This document shows positions 1-10,262 of a DNA stretch of 64,000 bases, in pieces; positions within the stretch are counted from its first letter, which is position 1; each line of letters opens with the position of its first letter. This DNA comes from Delphinus delphis. Taxonomy: Eukaryota; Chordata; Mammalia; Artiodactyla; Delphinidae. A program made the translations under genes and the position numbers. A model generated the notes under the pieces. The model had not been told where the DNA came from and did no database searches. It was given only the letters and a program-made list of their open reading frames with translations. The stretch spans positions 23,939,730 to 24,003,729 of the forward strand of contig NC_082697.1 of NCBI RefSeq assembly GCF_949987515.2, given 5' to 3'.

Positions 1-18
1 AAAAAAAATAGAACTAGG

Positions 19-297
19 GACTTCCCTGGTGGTCCAATTGTTAAGAATCCATCTTCCAATGCAGGGGACGTGGGTTCAATCCCTGGTCAGGGAACTAAGA
101 TCCCGCGTGCCATAGGGCAACTAAACCCACACGTGGCAACTAGAGAGAAGCCCATGCACTGCAACTACTGAACTCCATGTGCTCTGGTTCCTGTGCACCA
201 CAACTGGAGAAGCCCACGTGCCACAACTAGAGAGAAGCCTGAAACAAAGAGCCCAGGCAATGAAGACCCAGCACAGCCAAAATTTTTTAAAAAGACC
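19..297 (+). mobile_element. CHR-type tRNA-derived SINE (long form)
   Basis: Begins with the tRNA-like head (acttccctggtggtccaa, then a B-box-like gggttcaatccc) and runs through the diverged body with repeated 'gccacaactagagaag' units to an A-rich end. Several substitutions against the younger copies suggest an older insertion. Confidence 0.85.
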
Positions 298-299
298 TA

Positions 300-735
300 A
301 AGTGGAAACTGAAATGCTCATCATCAGTAGAATGGATAAATTGTGACAAATTCAGATAATGAACCATATGAAGCAATGAAAAGGAACAAACTACAACTAC
401 ATGCAACAATATAGATGAATCTCAAAAACACAAAATTGAGCAAAAGAAGCCAGACTCAAAAGAGCACATTTTGTATGCTTCCGTTTATATAAAGTTTAAC
501 ACCCAATGAGCCTAATCTATGAAGTTAGACGTCAGAATATTATTTACTTTCAGGGGTGTGGGTAATAACTGGAAAGGGAGAACAAAGGGGTTTTGTGGGG
601 CTGGTAATGTTCTATTTCTTGATTTGGATGTTTGGACATGTGTGTTCATTTTGTGAAAATTCTTCAGGATTTACACTTATGAATTGTGTATTTTCACGTC
701 GTTATGTTATACTCTAATAAAAAGTTTTAAAATTT
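300..735 (+). repeat. Old L1 3' end, sense
   Basis: The sequence resembles the 3' end of an old mammalian L1 (L1M group). It has the 'agccagactcaaaagagcac' segment, a 'ggggtgtgggtaataactgg' segment and an AATAAA-like end followed by an A/T run. Nothing in it is open for coding. Confidence 0.65.
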
Positions 736-756
736 CAGAATATTTTTGAAATCAGG

Positions 757-1084
757 TTTTTTTGTTTGTTTGTTTTTTATTTTTGGCTGCGTTGGGTCTT
801 CGTTGCTGTGCACGGGCTTTCTCTGGTTGCGGCGAATGGGGGCTACTCTTCGTTGCATTGTGCGGGCTTCTCATTGCAGTGGCTTCTCTTATTGCGGAGA
901 ACGGGCTCTAGGCACGTGGGCTTCAGTAGTTGTGGCACGCGGGCTCTAGAGCACAGGCTCAGTAGTTGTGGTGCACGGGCTTAGTTGCTCCGCAGCATGA
1001 GGGATCTTCCTGGGCCAGGGCTTGAACCCATGTCCCCTGAATTGGCAGGTGGATTCTTAACCACTGCACCACCAGGGAAGCCCT
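757..1084 (-). mobile_element. CHR-type SINE (long form), antisense
   Basis: T-rich start, then 'ttggctgcgttgggtcttcg', and an end of 'ccaccagggaagccct', which is the reverse complement of the SINE head. It is flanked by a near-perfect target-site duplication: gaaatcaggttttt at 748 and gagatcaggttttt at 1085. Confidence 0.9.
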
Positions 1085-1271
1085 GAGATCAGGTTTTTAA
1101 GTCCTAAGAATACTTCTCCTTTTTTTGTGGTCATTTCTTGATACTATTCCATTTTTTTCAATTGTGTAGTTACCACTCTATTTCTATTTTTCCATCTTTT
1201 CTTCCTAAGAGCAATCTTTTTCCTATTGTCTGAAAATTGTTGAGCTGATTTTGTAACAACAAGGCACTTTA

Positions 1272-1285
1272 CTGCCATCTACTGG
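1272..1285 (-). promoter_or_regulatory. CTCF-like motif
   Basis: The minus strand reads CCAGTAGATGGCAG, which fits all 14 positions of the core CTCF consensus CCASYAGRKGGCRS. It lies about 3.3 kb upstream of the NCOA6 CpG island. Binding is inferred from sequence only, and chance matches are common. Confidence 0.35.
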
Positions 1286-1754
1286 TAAATTACCATAATA
1301 AAGTTACACATTACAATGTCTACCAGTGAGTGGCACCCATTTACAAGTGATGTCCTCCTGCAAGACACCATTCGCCTAACCAAATGTGATAGCCTTGTCA
1401 TTTGGCACTGTTGTGATGAATCCCACAGACAGTAGAATGTTATGCTCTCTAAGTGATTTTATTCTTTCTTCATTTTTTTCCTGTTTGATGTTGTTCTTAA
1501 AAACATGGTTTTAAGTATTCACTATCAATCTTATCACTGCAAAGCTTAAGCCCATTGGACAAACATATAAAGATAGAAGTTCAATAAATGCCAATCAAAT
1601 TGTTCACATCAAAGAATAATTGATTTGCTTTTTCTTTATCTATATCTGAATCCAGAATAGTCCTTGATGTCTTAGGACTGCTTCTCTTGCTCAAAACATT
1701 TTGTGAAATAGCCTGGTAACCTCTTCAGAGGCCTCTATTAGCCTGCTGCTTGTT

Positions 1755-1930
1755 GAGGCTATCATAAGTGCTAGGCACTCTTCTAAACATTTTATATCTA
1801 CTAATTCATTTAATCCACTACTAATTCATTTAATCCACTACTAATTCATTTAATCTTCTAATCCTCATCTGTAAGGTACCCTTATCCACACCTTGCAGAT
1901 GAGGCAACTGCAGCACAAAAAAGTTAAGTT
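1755..1930 (-). repeat. MIR fragment with an internal 20-bp tandem repeat
   Basis: Antisense MIR pattern: 'gtgctaggcactcttctaaac', then the 'atttaatcctcatc' and 'gcagatgaggcaactg' parts. The middle is expanded as a 20-bp unit (ctaattcatttaatccacta) present 2.75 times at 1801-1855. Confidence 0.7.
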
Positions 1931-2439
1931 ATATTACAGGTGATGATATTACTAAAATACTTTCTTTGGGGAGCTTATAGTCTGTTGGGAACACAAAACA
2001 AAATAAAAACCATGTAAGGATTTACAAACAAACAAAATAAAGGAAAAAATACTTTGGACACTATAGGATGAGTCATTTTTCTTCCTTTTGGTCCAAGTTC
2101 CCTCATTTGTATGACGAGAACTTTGGATTTGCTCAAGGTCTCAGAACTTGAGGATTTTGACTTCAGAGCCCAATCTTGTAATCACTGTGCTCTACCTAGT
2201 GCCATTTCTGTTTCTACCTAGTGGCCTGTTTCTGTTCCTTTGCTGCCTTCATGTGGCAACAAATATCTATGTTACCTATGCTCCTCCTATTTTCACCTAT
2301 GGGATGTTTAGGTGCCCGACTGGGCCCCTGGCTGCTAGCTCCCTACATCCTTGCTAATATCAGGAAAACCTCCTTTGGTTTAAGGACATGAATAATAAGG
2401 CAAAAAAAATGAGGATATTGGCTTAGGCCCTGGCATATT

Positions 2440-3160
2440 TTTTAAAATTGTGATTAAAAAATATATAACACAAATTTTGCCATTTAACTATTTTTTCAGT
2501 GTATAGCTCTGTGCAATCATCACCACCATCCATTTCCAGAACGTTTTTTATCTTTCCCTACTGAAACTCTGTACCCATTAAAGAGTAACTCTCCATTACC
2601 CCCTCTCTCCAGCTGTTGGCAATCAGTATTCCACTCTGTCCCTATGAAGTTGACTACTCTAGGAACCTCATGTAAGAGGACTCATATAATATTGTAGTTG
2701 TCCTTTTGTGACTGGCTTATTTCACTAAGCATAATGTCTTCAGGGTTCACCCATGTTACAGCACATGCCAAAATTTCCTTCCTTTTTAAAGCTTAATAAT
2801 ATTCCATTGTATGTGTATGCCACATTTTATTTATCTATTCATTTGATAGACACGTGGGCTGCTTCCACCTTTTGGCTATAGTGAATAATGCTGCTATGAA
2901 CATGGGTGTACAAATATCTGTTTAAGTCCCTGCTTCTGCTTTTTTGGGGTAAATATCCAGAAGCAGGATTTCTGGATCAGATGGTAATTCTATACTTAAC
3001 TTTTTGAGGAAACGTCAAACTGTTTTCCACAGCTGCTGCTGTGGTAGTAACACAGGAACGTAGGTAAAAATTTATTAGGTATACACTTAAGAGGTTTGCA
3101 TTTTCATGTATGTAAATTATACCTCACTTTTTAAAAGTTAAAAGAAAAAGCTTAAAAAAT
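2440..3160 (-). repeat. Old L1 3' fragments, mainly antisense
   Basis: Contains typical antisense L1 3' UTR/ORF2 landmarks: 'cactaagcataatgtcttcag', 'taatattccattgtatgtg', 'gaataatgctgctatgaac' and 'gtaaatatccagaagcagg'. At 3060-3160 a short stretch (ttgcattttcatgtatgtaa) looks like the sense 3' end of a second L1. No open frame survives. Confidence 0.75.
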
Positions 3161-3274
3161 TTTTTCCAGGCTCTTGTAAATCCTTTTGATGTTTATTTCA
3201 TGGGCTCAAGTGCCTGAGGTGCCTCCTTTTGGCCACCTGTGGTTCTCTTTATTTTTCTCTGCCCTTTTGGGCCC

Positions 3275-3890
3275 AGCAAAGTAACAAATATTTACTGAGC
3301 ATCTCCTCTGTGCCAGACCCTGTGCTATGTGCTGAGGAAACGGGGGTAAGCAAATTCAATAACGTTTCCCTCCTAATGGAGTCCACATCCTCATGGTGAA
3401 GACAGGCAATAACCTAGTGAGTCCTATTGAGGACAAGTAAGAACCTGCCTGGGGAGTCCTCAGGGAAGATGTCCTTGGGGTAGTGATATTTGAGCTGGGA
3501 TCTGAAGGCTGATAAATTATCTAAGGTGGTGGTTGGGGAAGCATTTCAGGAGGAAGGATCAGCATGTGCAAGGGCCCTGAGAAGGAAGGAAGTACAATAT
3601 GTGAAGATCAATGTAGTTACAGTCCAGAGAGCGGGGAAGAGGGCCCTGAGATAAGTCTGGAGATGTGGGAAGGGCAACAGTGAGACATCTATTTGGCCTT
3701 TAACTTAAGAGCAATGTGAGTCATCAAACAGTTTTAAGTAGGGGAGAGACATGATCAGATTTCTGACTTAGAAACATTATTCTGATAGCAGGGTGGAGAA
3801 CAGATTGGAGGGGAGCCAGGGAGAATGTGGAAAGGCCTTAGATGGCTACTGCACCAGTCGAAGCACATAGTGTGTACTCAATAAATATTT
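3275..3890. repeat. Ancient mammalian interspersed repeat, family not assigned
   Basis: Starts 'atttactgagcatctcctct' and 'tgccagaccctgtgctatgtg', and continues with 'catgtgcaagggccctgag' and 'gggagagacatgatcagattt'. The same kind of sequence recurs near 7.9 kb and 57.1 kb in this window, so it is a dispersed repeat. I could not name the family safely. Confidence 0.5.
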
Positions 3891-3984
3891 GTGGAATGAA
3901 AGGACTCCTAACTCTTTTTCTTAGATGAGACCAATATGTCTGAGCTGTGTAATCAGCTAACAATCCACCTGCTCATCTATCTAA

Positions 3985-4445
3985 CATGATGCTTGTAATA
4001 TACCCTTAACTGCCATTTTACAGATGAGAAAGCTGAGGTTGAGGCAAAGAAAATCGCACAACCATCAAGTGTGAAAGCCAAATCTGAATCCAGGCCTGTA
4101 TGACAGACATCAAGCCCAGTGCTGGGGAGGCCTCTTGATATTTGGGGAAAGGGGAGGGGGGCCACACTCCCCTGTACCCACGAGCTTTCTAGGGTGACAG
4201 TGACGGGAAAAAGTAGAGAGGGACTTATAAGCAAATAATAAAGGCTAAAGGTTATCTTTATCACCATTAAGGTCGTTAAATACTACGTGTCAGGCACTCT
4301 GCCAACTGCTTTCCATGCTTTCCCTCATTTCCTCTTTGCAAAGACTATTATTACCTCCATATCTCAGGTGCATAAACCGAGGCTTGGAGAGTTGACTTGC
4401 CCAAGGACACTCAGCTAGAGAGCTCCTATAGGGCTGTGCAGCGAC
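3985..4445 (-). repeat. Two MIR fragments upstream of NCOA6
   Basis: Two antisense MIR cores: 'gccattttacagatgagaaag' near 4012 and 'caggcactctgccaactgc' with 'cttgcccaaggacactcag' at 4270-4445. The second ends about 50 bp before the CpG island. Confidence 0.65.
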
Positions 4446-4596
4446 TCCAAAGTGGGGGTAGCAGCCACTGGCGATATTACAGCTCCAGGAGACAGACAAA
4501 CCCATTGAATCCCGCCTGTGAGCTCTGCACCCATGCGAGCTGGCGCACGATCTGGCCCGCGCGGCCCCGCGCGGCCCCGCGTTCCCGGAGACGTTT

Positions 4597-4608
4597 GGTC
4601 ACGTGACC
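4597..4608. promoter_or_regulatory. Perfect palindromic E-box GGTCACGTGACC
   Basis: A 12-bp perfect palindrome centred on CACGTG. The flanks match the preferred context of the USF and MiT/TFE (TFEB, MITF) factors. It sits about 50 bp upstream of the CT-rich tract where transcription probably begins. The role is inferred from the motif and its position. Confidence 0.5.
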
Positions 4609-4644
4609 ACGGCCCCGCCCCTGTCGGCCCCGCCCTCTCCCGCG

Positions 4645-4875
4645 CTCCCTCCCTCTCTCCCTCCCTCCCCCTCCCTCCCCGGCCCGGTCCGGCCCATCCC
4701 CCTCCCCGCCGGCTCCCTGAGGCCCAGCCGGGTCGGGCTGCGGGCGGCCGGGTGCCGACGGCCGGACAGACGGGCGCACGCGAGGACGGACAGACGGACA
4801 CACGGAGGGCCGCGGGCACGCACGGCCCGGGCCGGTGCTCCGAGGCCCGCCCGGGAGGGCTGGGGCCGCGCTCAG
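4645..4875 (+). other. NCOA6: NCOA6 non-coding exon 1 (approximate 5' end)
   Basis: The 3' edge is a good splice donor, ccgcgctcag|gtgaggtg, with GT at 4876. The 5' edge cannot be fixed from sequence; transcription probably starts in or just after the CT-rich tract at 4645-4690. The exon contains no convincing start codon for NCOA6. Its joining to the exon at 43712 or to an intermediate exon is inferred from gene order and strand. Confidence 0.65.
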
Positions 4876-5929
4876 GTGAGGTGACGGCGACGCGGGCCCG
4901 TAAGGGGTGGGCCCGCTGGGCGTCTGCGGTGCCGGCCCGGCTGGCTCAGCGGGAAGGAGGCGCCGCCCGGGCCCGGCGCGGGAAAATGGCGCCGGCGGGC
5001 CGTGGAGCACGGCCCCTGTGCGGGCCCGGCCCGGAGCCGCCCCGCCCGCCGCGCTCGTGTCCCCGTCGCCATGTTGGGGAGCGGGCCCGGGGCCTGCGAG
5101 CGCGGGCGCTGGGGAGAGTTGTGGGTCCGGCAGGGTTGGGGAGGGTGCGGGGCACGGTGTCTGGGGCGCTGAGGGAGTGCTGAGCCAGTCAAGGTCTGCA
5201 CAGGATGGCGCTCCAGGTCCGAAGAACTGGCGGGAGCCGGACGTGTGGTCGTGGCCGGGGTCGCGGAGAAGGAGCGTTGGGTCCAAAAGGAACCGGGGTC
5301 AGGATCCGTGGGGTTAGGGGTGCAGGACCTGGAGCTGGGTTAGGCCGTGGGACCCCAGGCTGGCAGGGTGCGGAGGGGCGTGGGATTTGAGTTAAGGCTG
5401 TCAGGGCTGGGACAGTTCTTTGCGGGGGGTGGTGAAAGGGTTGATTAGAATTGGGGGCCCTTTCGGTACTGAGGCGGGTATCAGATTGGGGTAGTCCGCA
5501 GAGTCGCGGGGCAAGTCCGTGTAACTTCCAAGGGACTGAGGACATATATGTCCCCAGGATCCTCCACTCCTTATTGGCGAGAGCAAAAGAAAAAAGTAAG
5601 GCTTTGATGAAGAAGAGAAGGGGGATTGAGGTTTGGGTGCAGGAGCTGGCCAGCAAAAGGGATGCAGAGTGGAACTGGTGTGCAAGATGAGAGAGAGCCT
5701 CCATCAACTTAGGGAGTTTGTGTCTTTAAAAGGAGGGACCGGGCTATTTGTGGGCGGTGACCCAAGGTGTCTTCCCAGGAAGGGGACAGCCCACTGTTTT
5801 TTAAGAGCAGTGTCACCTGGGGAGGTCATCAGAAAGGCATTATCGAAGCTGGTGAGAATGGTAAAGGAGTGAATGTGTAAAAACTACAAAGTCCTTGGAT
5901 CATGTAACGATTGATTTCAGATCATGTAA

Positions 5930-6050
5930 GTGATTTTCGCTGAGACCCAAAAAGGTAAAGTTGACTTCTCAAGATCTTACCAGTAAATGGCAGAAGTAGT
6001 ACTGGAATTCAGGCCTGTTGCCTCCTCATTCACCACCACACCTTAGAGGA
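5930..6050 (-). repeat. MIR fragment, antisense
   Basis: Shows the 'agtaaatggcagaagtagtac' and 'tggaattcaggcctgttgcc' portion expected from an antisense MIR body. It is short and diverged. The sequence between the CpG island and here shows no recognisable gene. Confidence 0.45.
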
Positions 6051-6383
6051 ATTTGCCAGGTGGGAGAAAAGTGTTAAGAAGTCAAGTATGGCAGCGTATA
6101 GCAAAGAAGTATTAAGTAATTTATTTTATTTTTATGGTGAGTTTGTCAGTACAGAAACTGAGGGGGATACAGGAAAACTATAGGTAACCATCTGTTTGAT
6201 CATTTCTAGTTCACTTCCATTGGTGCAAAGAAGTTATCTTCAGGATCCTTTTGACTTCTAACTTTGTAAAGTTTTAAGAGATGCTTCTTCTCTTCTAGGT
6301 GTTTGCTGTACAGCAAAGGGACACAAAAAGCCTTAAAAAATAACAGTGAGCAAGGGTAAAGACCCAGGATCTCTGTCATGACC

Positions 6384-6390
<7 letters not shown>

Positions 6391-6415
<25 letters not shown>

Positions 6416-6710
6416 TTTTGGCTGCATTGGGTCTTCGTTGTGCGGGCTTTAGTTGCGGAGAGTGGGGGCTACTCTTCCTTGCAGTGCATGGGCTTCTCAC
6501 TGCAGTGGCTTCTTTTGTTGCGGAGCACTGGCTCTAGGCGCGCGGGCTCAGTAGTTGTGGCTCGTGGGCTCTAGAGCGCAGGCTCAGTAGTTGTAGCACA
6601 CGGGTTTAGTTGCTCCGTGGCATGTGGAATCTTCCCGGACCAGGGCTCAAACCTGTGTCCCCTGCATTGGCAGGCGGATTCTTAACCACTGCTCCACCAG
6701 AGAAGTCCCT
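6391..6710 (-). mobile_element. CHR-type SINE (long form), antisense
   Basis: T/A-rich start, 'ttggctgcattgggtcttcg', and an end of 'ccaccagagaagtcc'. The target duplication is catgaccaaacttt (left, from 6378) and catgatcaaacttt (right, from 6713). The right copy forms one arm of an inverted repeat. Confidence 0.9.
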
Positions 6711-6746
6711 ATCATGATCAAACTTTAATTGAAGTTTGATCATGAT
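6711..6746. repeat. Perfect 15-bp inverted repeat beside a SINE
   Basis: Arms atcatgatcaaactt (6711-6725) and aagtttgatcatgat (6732-6746) are separated by the 6-nt spacer taattg. The left arm is also the right-hand target duplication of the neighbouring SINE, so the element inserted into or next to a palindromic site. Confidence 0.85.
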
Positions 6747-7125
6747 AGTGAAGAGTTCAAAGTCCCCATGGCCATGAGAGAGTTCTCAGTCATGATATAG
6801 TAGTCCCAGGGCTCCCATATAATCAAAAAAGACTTTCAACAAAAAGGTTATGAGGATGTTCATAGCAATAAGATTTTCAATATATGTTCAATACCCTTAT
6901 ACAGCAACACAATTCATTTGTTTTGGGTCTTTCTAATGCAGGAAGGCCTAATCTTGTCTGTACCATGGGCCCCTTTAGCATCTAGCGAAGCTCATGAATC
7001 CCTCTCAGAATAATATTTTTAATTGCATAAAACAAAATACATTGGGTTATAGAGAAACCAATTATATTGAAATGCAGTTAACACAATATACAAATTGTGA
7101 TATAGTAATATAGATAGGCTTCTTT

Positions 7126-7320
7126 TTTTGCGGTATGTGAGCCTCTCACTGTTGGGCCTCTCCCGTTGCGGAGCACAGGCTCCGGACGCGCAGGCTCAAC
7201 GGCCATGGCTCACGGGCCTAGCCGCTCCGTGGCATGTGGGATCTTCCCGGACAGGGGCACGAACCCGCGTCCCCTGCATCAGCAGGCGGACTCTCAACCA
7301 CTGCGCCACCAGGGAAGCCC
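7126..7320 (-). mobile_element. Young CHR SINE, antisense
   Basis: Compact CHR sub-type: T-run, 'gcggtatgtgagcctctcac', ending 'ccaccagggaagccc'. Target duplication tagataggcttcttt (7111) and tagatatacttcttt (7321). Confidence 0.92.
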
Positions 7321-7689
7321 TAGATATACTTCTTTATCAGCAAATTAAGAAATCAGATCTAGTGGTGGGTCTGATAATTATATCAGATGAACATAAATAA
7401 TTCTTTAAGACATCTGCAATAACTGTAATATGATATAAAGATACCTGTGATTACTGTGGCAGAAGCACAGATACTGCTAATACCAGAATGGTTTATTGCC
7501 TACATTCATATTTGAAGAAAATGGTAACTTTCAGTTAGAGGTTAGTGAAAATAAAGAGGTAATTTTTTTTCCCATCCAAGTTCACAGACCCCCTCCCCAC
7601 CCGCCCCTGAATTCTGTCTGTGGACTCCCATCTATGAACCCCAGGTTAAGGAACCACAAAGGATGTCTTCCATTCAACAGACATTTACT

Positions 7690-8330
7690 ATGTGCCAAGA
7701 TATCTATTATGTCAACCATTGTGCTAGACTCTGAGGAGTCAAAGGTCTTTAAGGCAGGGCAGGGTCTTTTCAGTTTGGATATTCAGTCCCATGAGAGAAG
7801 TGAACAAGTCAACAGTGGCAGTTCAGGATGTTAAATGCCAAAGGAGAGTTATCATAGGTTCTGAGGACACAGGTAGGCATGTCTTTCCTCTAGGAATCAG
7901 TAATGGCTTTGTAAACTAGTGAGACTTGAGATGTGTTGTGAAGGGTAGAGGAGTTTGCCGGATGCAGAATTGGAAAGAAGAGCTTTCAGGTAAGGGCATG
8001 CATTTTCAGGAAATGTAATTTAATGTGGTTGGAGTATAGTGTGTGTGTGAAAGAGTGGTTGGAGATGAGACTGGGAAGGTTGTTTGGAACCTGGTTGTGG
8101 AAGACCTTGCTAAGGAATTTGGACTGAATCCTTAGCTTTTAGAGAGGTATTCAAGGCTTTCAAGAAGCAGAGTTACGATGGGAGTTACGATGAGGTTTAA
8201 TTTTTAGGAGGTAAATGGATGTGTTTTGCAGGTAGGGTAGACTGGGAGATCAGGGAAGAAGGAATGAGGGAATGAGGGCCTGAACCAAGGCAGAAGCTGT
8301 GAGCATTGAACAGAGTTAGAATTTTCAGGT
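7690..8330. repeat. Ancient interspersed repeat, same unassigned family as 3275-3890
   Basis: Contains 'tgtggaagaccttgctaagg', 'tttggactgaatccttagc' and 'aagcagagttacgatggg', matching the degraded pattern seen near 3.6 kb. There is no coding potential. Confidence 0.4.
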
Positions 8331-8624
8331 ATTTATATAATTACATTGTGAGTGATGAGAGAGAGGGGGAGTTTTTTAGATTCCTAGTTTGGGGTGGTGG
8401 CTGTCAAATAGGTTAAAAAAAAGGGTGAAAGGAAAGTGAGTAAGAATTGTCATAGATAATAAGGGAGAAGATGGTTTTTGGTAGAATAATAGACTTTTGG
8501 AAACCATTGCAAAGCTGTCAAGTGTGATGTCATTTATTGCTTGAGGAAATCATATGTGTCAACAGTGAAAGACTGGGAAAGTATTCCTAGAGTATAGGAA
8601 AATCATAGCTATCAATGTCAGGGG

Positions 8625-8850
8625 TTGGCAAACTATGGCCCATAGGTCAAATCTGTTCCACCACTTATTTATGTAAATAAAGTTTTATTTCAACACAGGC
8701 ACACTGATTTACATATTGTCTTTGGCTGCTTTCACAGTACCAATGGTAGAGTTTGAGTAGTTGTGAGAGAGAATATATAGCTCACAAAACTGAAAAATAT
8801 TTACTTTCTGGCCATTTACCAAAGATGTTTGCCAGTTCCTGATCTGTGTG
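8625..8850 (-). repeat. hAT-Charlie-type non-autonomous DNA transposon
   Basis: One end reads 'caggggttggcaaactatgg' with 'aaataaagttttatttcaac', and the other has 'aaatatttactttctggcc' and 'tttgccagttcctg'. This is the family of short elements with CAG...TTGGCAAACT termini. A second copy in the opposite orientation lies at 55920-56135. Confidence 0.65.
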
Positions 8851-8989
8851 TCTGAATGTGGGACATTAAACTTCTGATTTACCATCCAATTCCTACATGA
8901 GAAGAAAAACCATCTTGACACTGTCTTTCTGGCTGGGTTCCCCATGCTCTGCATATCTGCAGCATGACGTAGAACCCTGAGTATTTTAT

Positions 8990-9386
8990 TTTTATTTATT
9001 TATTTATTTAAATATTTACATTTATTATTATTTTTTAATTTATTTTATTTATATATTTTTGGCTACATTGGGTCTTCGTTGCTTCGCACGGGCTTTCTCT
9101 AGTTGCAGCGAGTGGGGACTACTCTTCATCGCGGTGCACGGGCTTCTCATTGCGGTGGCTTCTCGTTGTGGAGCACGGGCTCTAGGCATGCGGGCTTCAG
9201 TAGTTGTGGCACGTGGGCTTAGTAGTTGTGGCTCGCGGGCTCTAGAGCGCAGGCTCAGTAGTTGTGGCGCACGGGCTTAGTTGCTCCGCAGCATGTGGGA
9301 TCTTCCCGGACCAGGGCTCGAACCCATGTGCCCTGCATTGGCAGGTGGATTCTTAACCACTGTGCCACCAGGGAAGCCCCCCACCA
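8990..9386 (-). mobile_element. CHR-type SINE (long form), antisense
   Basis: Long A/T tail (seen as T-rich), 'ggctacattgggtcttcg', and an end of 'ccaccagggaagcccc'. Flanked by agtattttat at 8980 and 9387. Confidence 0.88.
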
Positions 9387-9474
9387 AGTATTTTATATTG
9401 GTCAGTGATGCCAAGGTTTACTGTTTTGGGGTCCACTGTGGCAACTGTGGTTAGTGCCAGGTTTTTACAGTTTA

Positions 9475-10030
9475 GACCTTGCTGGGGCTTGTTTTGTCAT
9501 TTTTCTATTGGGTTGTCTTTTTCAAAAGATTTCTTTATATTTTCTGATTATTAATCCTTCCTTGGTTATACATATTACAGATACCATTTCCCAATTTGTT
9601 GCTAATCTTTTTAAATCTCTAAGCTGTCTTTTGTTAAGAAGTAGAGACACAGATGTAGAGAACAAACGTATGGACACCAAGGAGGGAAAGTGGTGGTGGG
9701 ATGAATTGGGAGATTGGGATTGACATATGTACACTAATATGTATAAAATGGATAACTAATAAGAACCTGCTGTATAAGAAAAATAAATAAAATTCAAAAA
9801 TAAATAAAATGGGAAAAAAGACGTTCTGAATTTTAATAAAGTCAAATTTATCTATCTTTTCTGCCCCCAAGATTTTGAAGTTATTCTTTATATTATCTTT
9901 TTGAATCTCTACTGTTTTGCCTTTTATGTTAGCTCTCTATCTGGAATTGACTCCTGTGTGTGGTGTGAGGTAGGGTCAGTTCATTTTTTCCTAAGTACAA
10001 TTAATTTTCCCAGCACCATTTATTGAATGG
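9475..10030 (-). repeat. Old antisense L1 ORF2 fragment, split by a younger L1
   Basis: Antisense ORF2 landmarks lie on both sides of a sense insertion: 'gattattaatccttccttgg' before, and 'cccagcaccatttattgaatg' with 'ctggaattgactcctgtgtg' after. The frame is destroyed. Confidence 0.75.
9641..9815 (+). mobile_element. Young L1 3' end, 5'-truncated, sense
   Basis: Contains the artiodactyl/cetacean L1 3' UTR pattern 'gagacacagatgtagagaac', 'gtatggacaccaaggaggg' and 'tgacatatgtacactaatatg', then an A-rich AATAAA tail. It lies opposite in orientation to the old L1 that it interrupts. The same 3' UTR occurs antisense at 61411-61635. Confidence 0.8.
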
Positions 10031-10084
10031 CACTTATTTTCAAATTGTGAGCTCTTTTTTGGTGAAGTCTATCTAAGGTCCTGT

Positions 10085-10262
10085 TTCCAGCTCCACTGCT
10101 TGCTCATTGTGTACCTTGGACAAGTTGTATAACCTCTTTGTGCCTCAGTTTCCTTATCTTTAAAATAAGAATAATAGAGTTTTTGTCAGGAGTAAGTTAA
10201 TTCATGTAATGTGTAGAACAGTGTGGCATCTAGAAAATGTTCAATAATGTTAGCTGTTGTTT
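10085..10262 (+). repeat. MIR, sense
   Basis: Reads 'ttggacaagttgtataacct', 'tgcctcagtttccttatc' and 'gtgtagaacagtgtggcatc', the ordered body and 3' part of MIR. Confidence 0.75.

Larger units (their letters stand above)
4495..5345 (+). promoter_or_regulatory. NCOA6: CpG-island promoter of NCOA6
   Basis: An abrupt switch from AT-rich intergenic DNA to very GC- and CpG-rich sequence. No TATA box is visible. Candidate elements are a palindromic E-box (4597-4608), GC boxes (ggccccgcccc near 4610 and 4627), a long CT-rich tract at 4645-4680 that could hold dispersed start sites, and YY1-like motifs (AAAATGGCGCC at 4983; AACATGGCGAC on the minus strand at 5065-5075). Such islands usually drive broad, housekeeping-type expression. 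The assignment to NCOA6 rests on the downstream exons on the same strand. Long open frames across the island on both strands are GC-bias artefacts. Confidence 0.85.

Noticed and set aside
4415..5317. Long overlapping open frames on both strands across the CpG island (up to 269 codons)
   Set aside because: They are Pro/Ala/Arg/Gly-rich and open on both strands because stop codons are rare in GC-rich DNA. They match no protein I know and overlap non-coding exon 1 and its donor.
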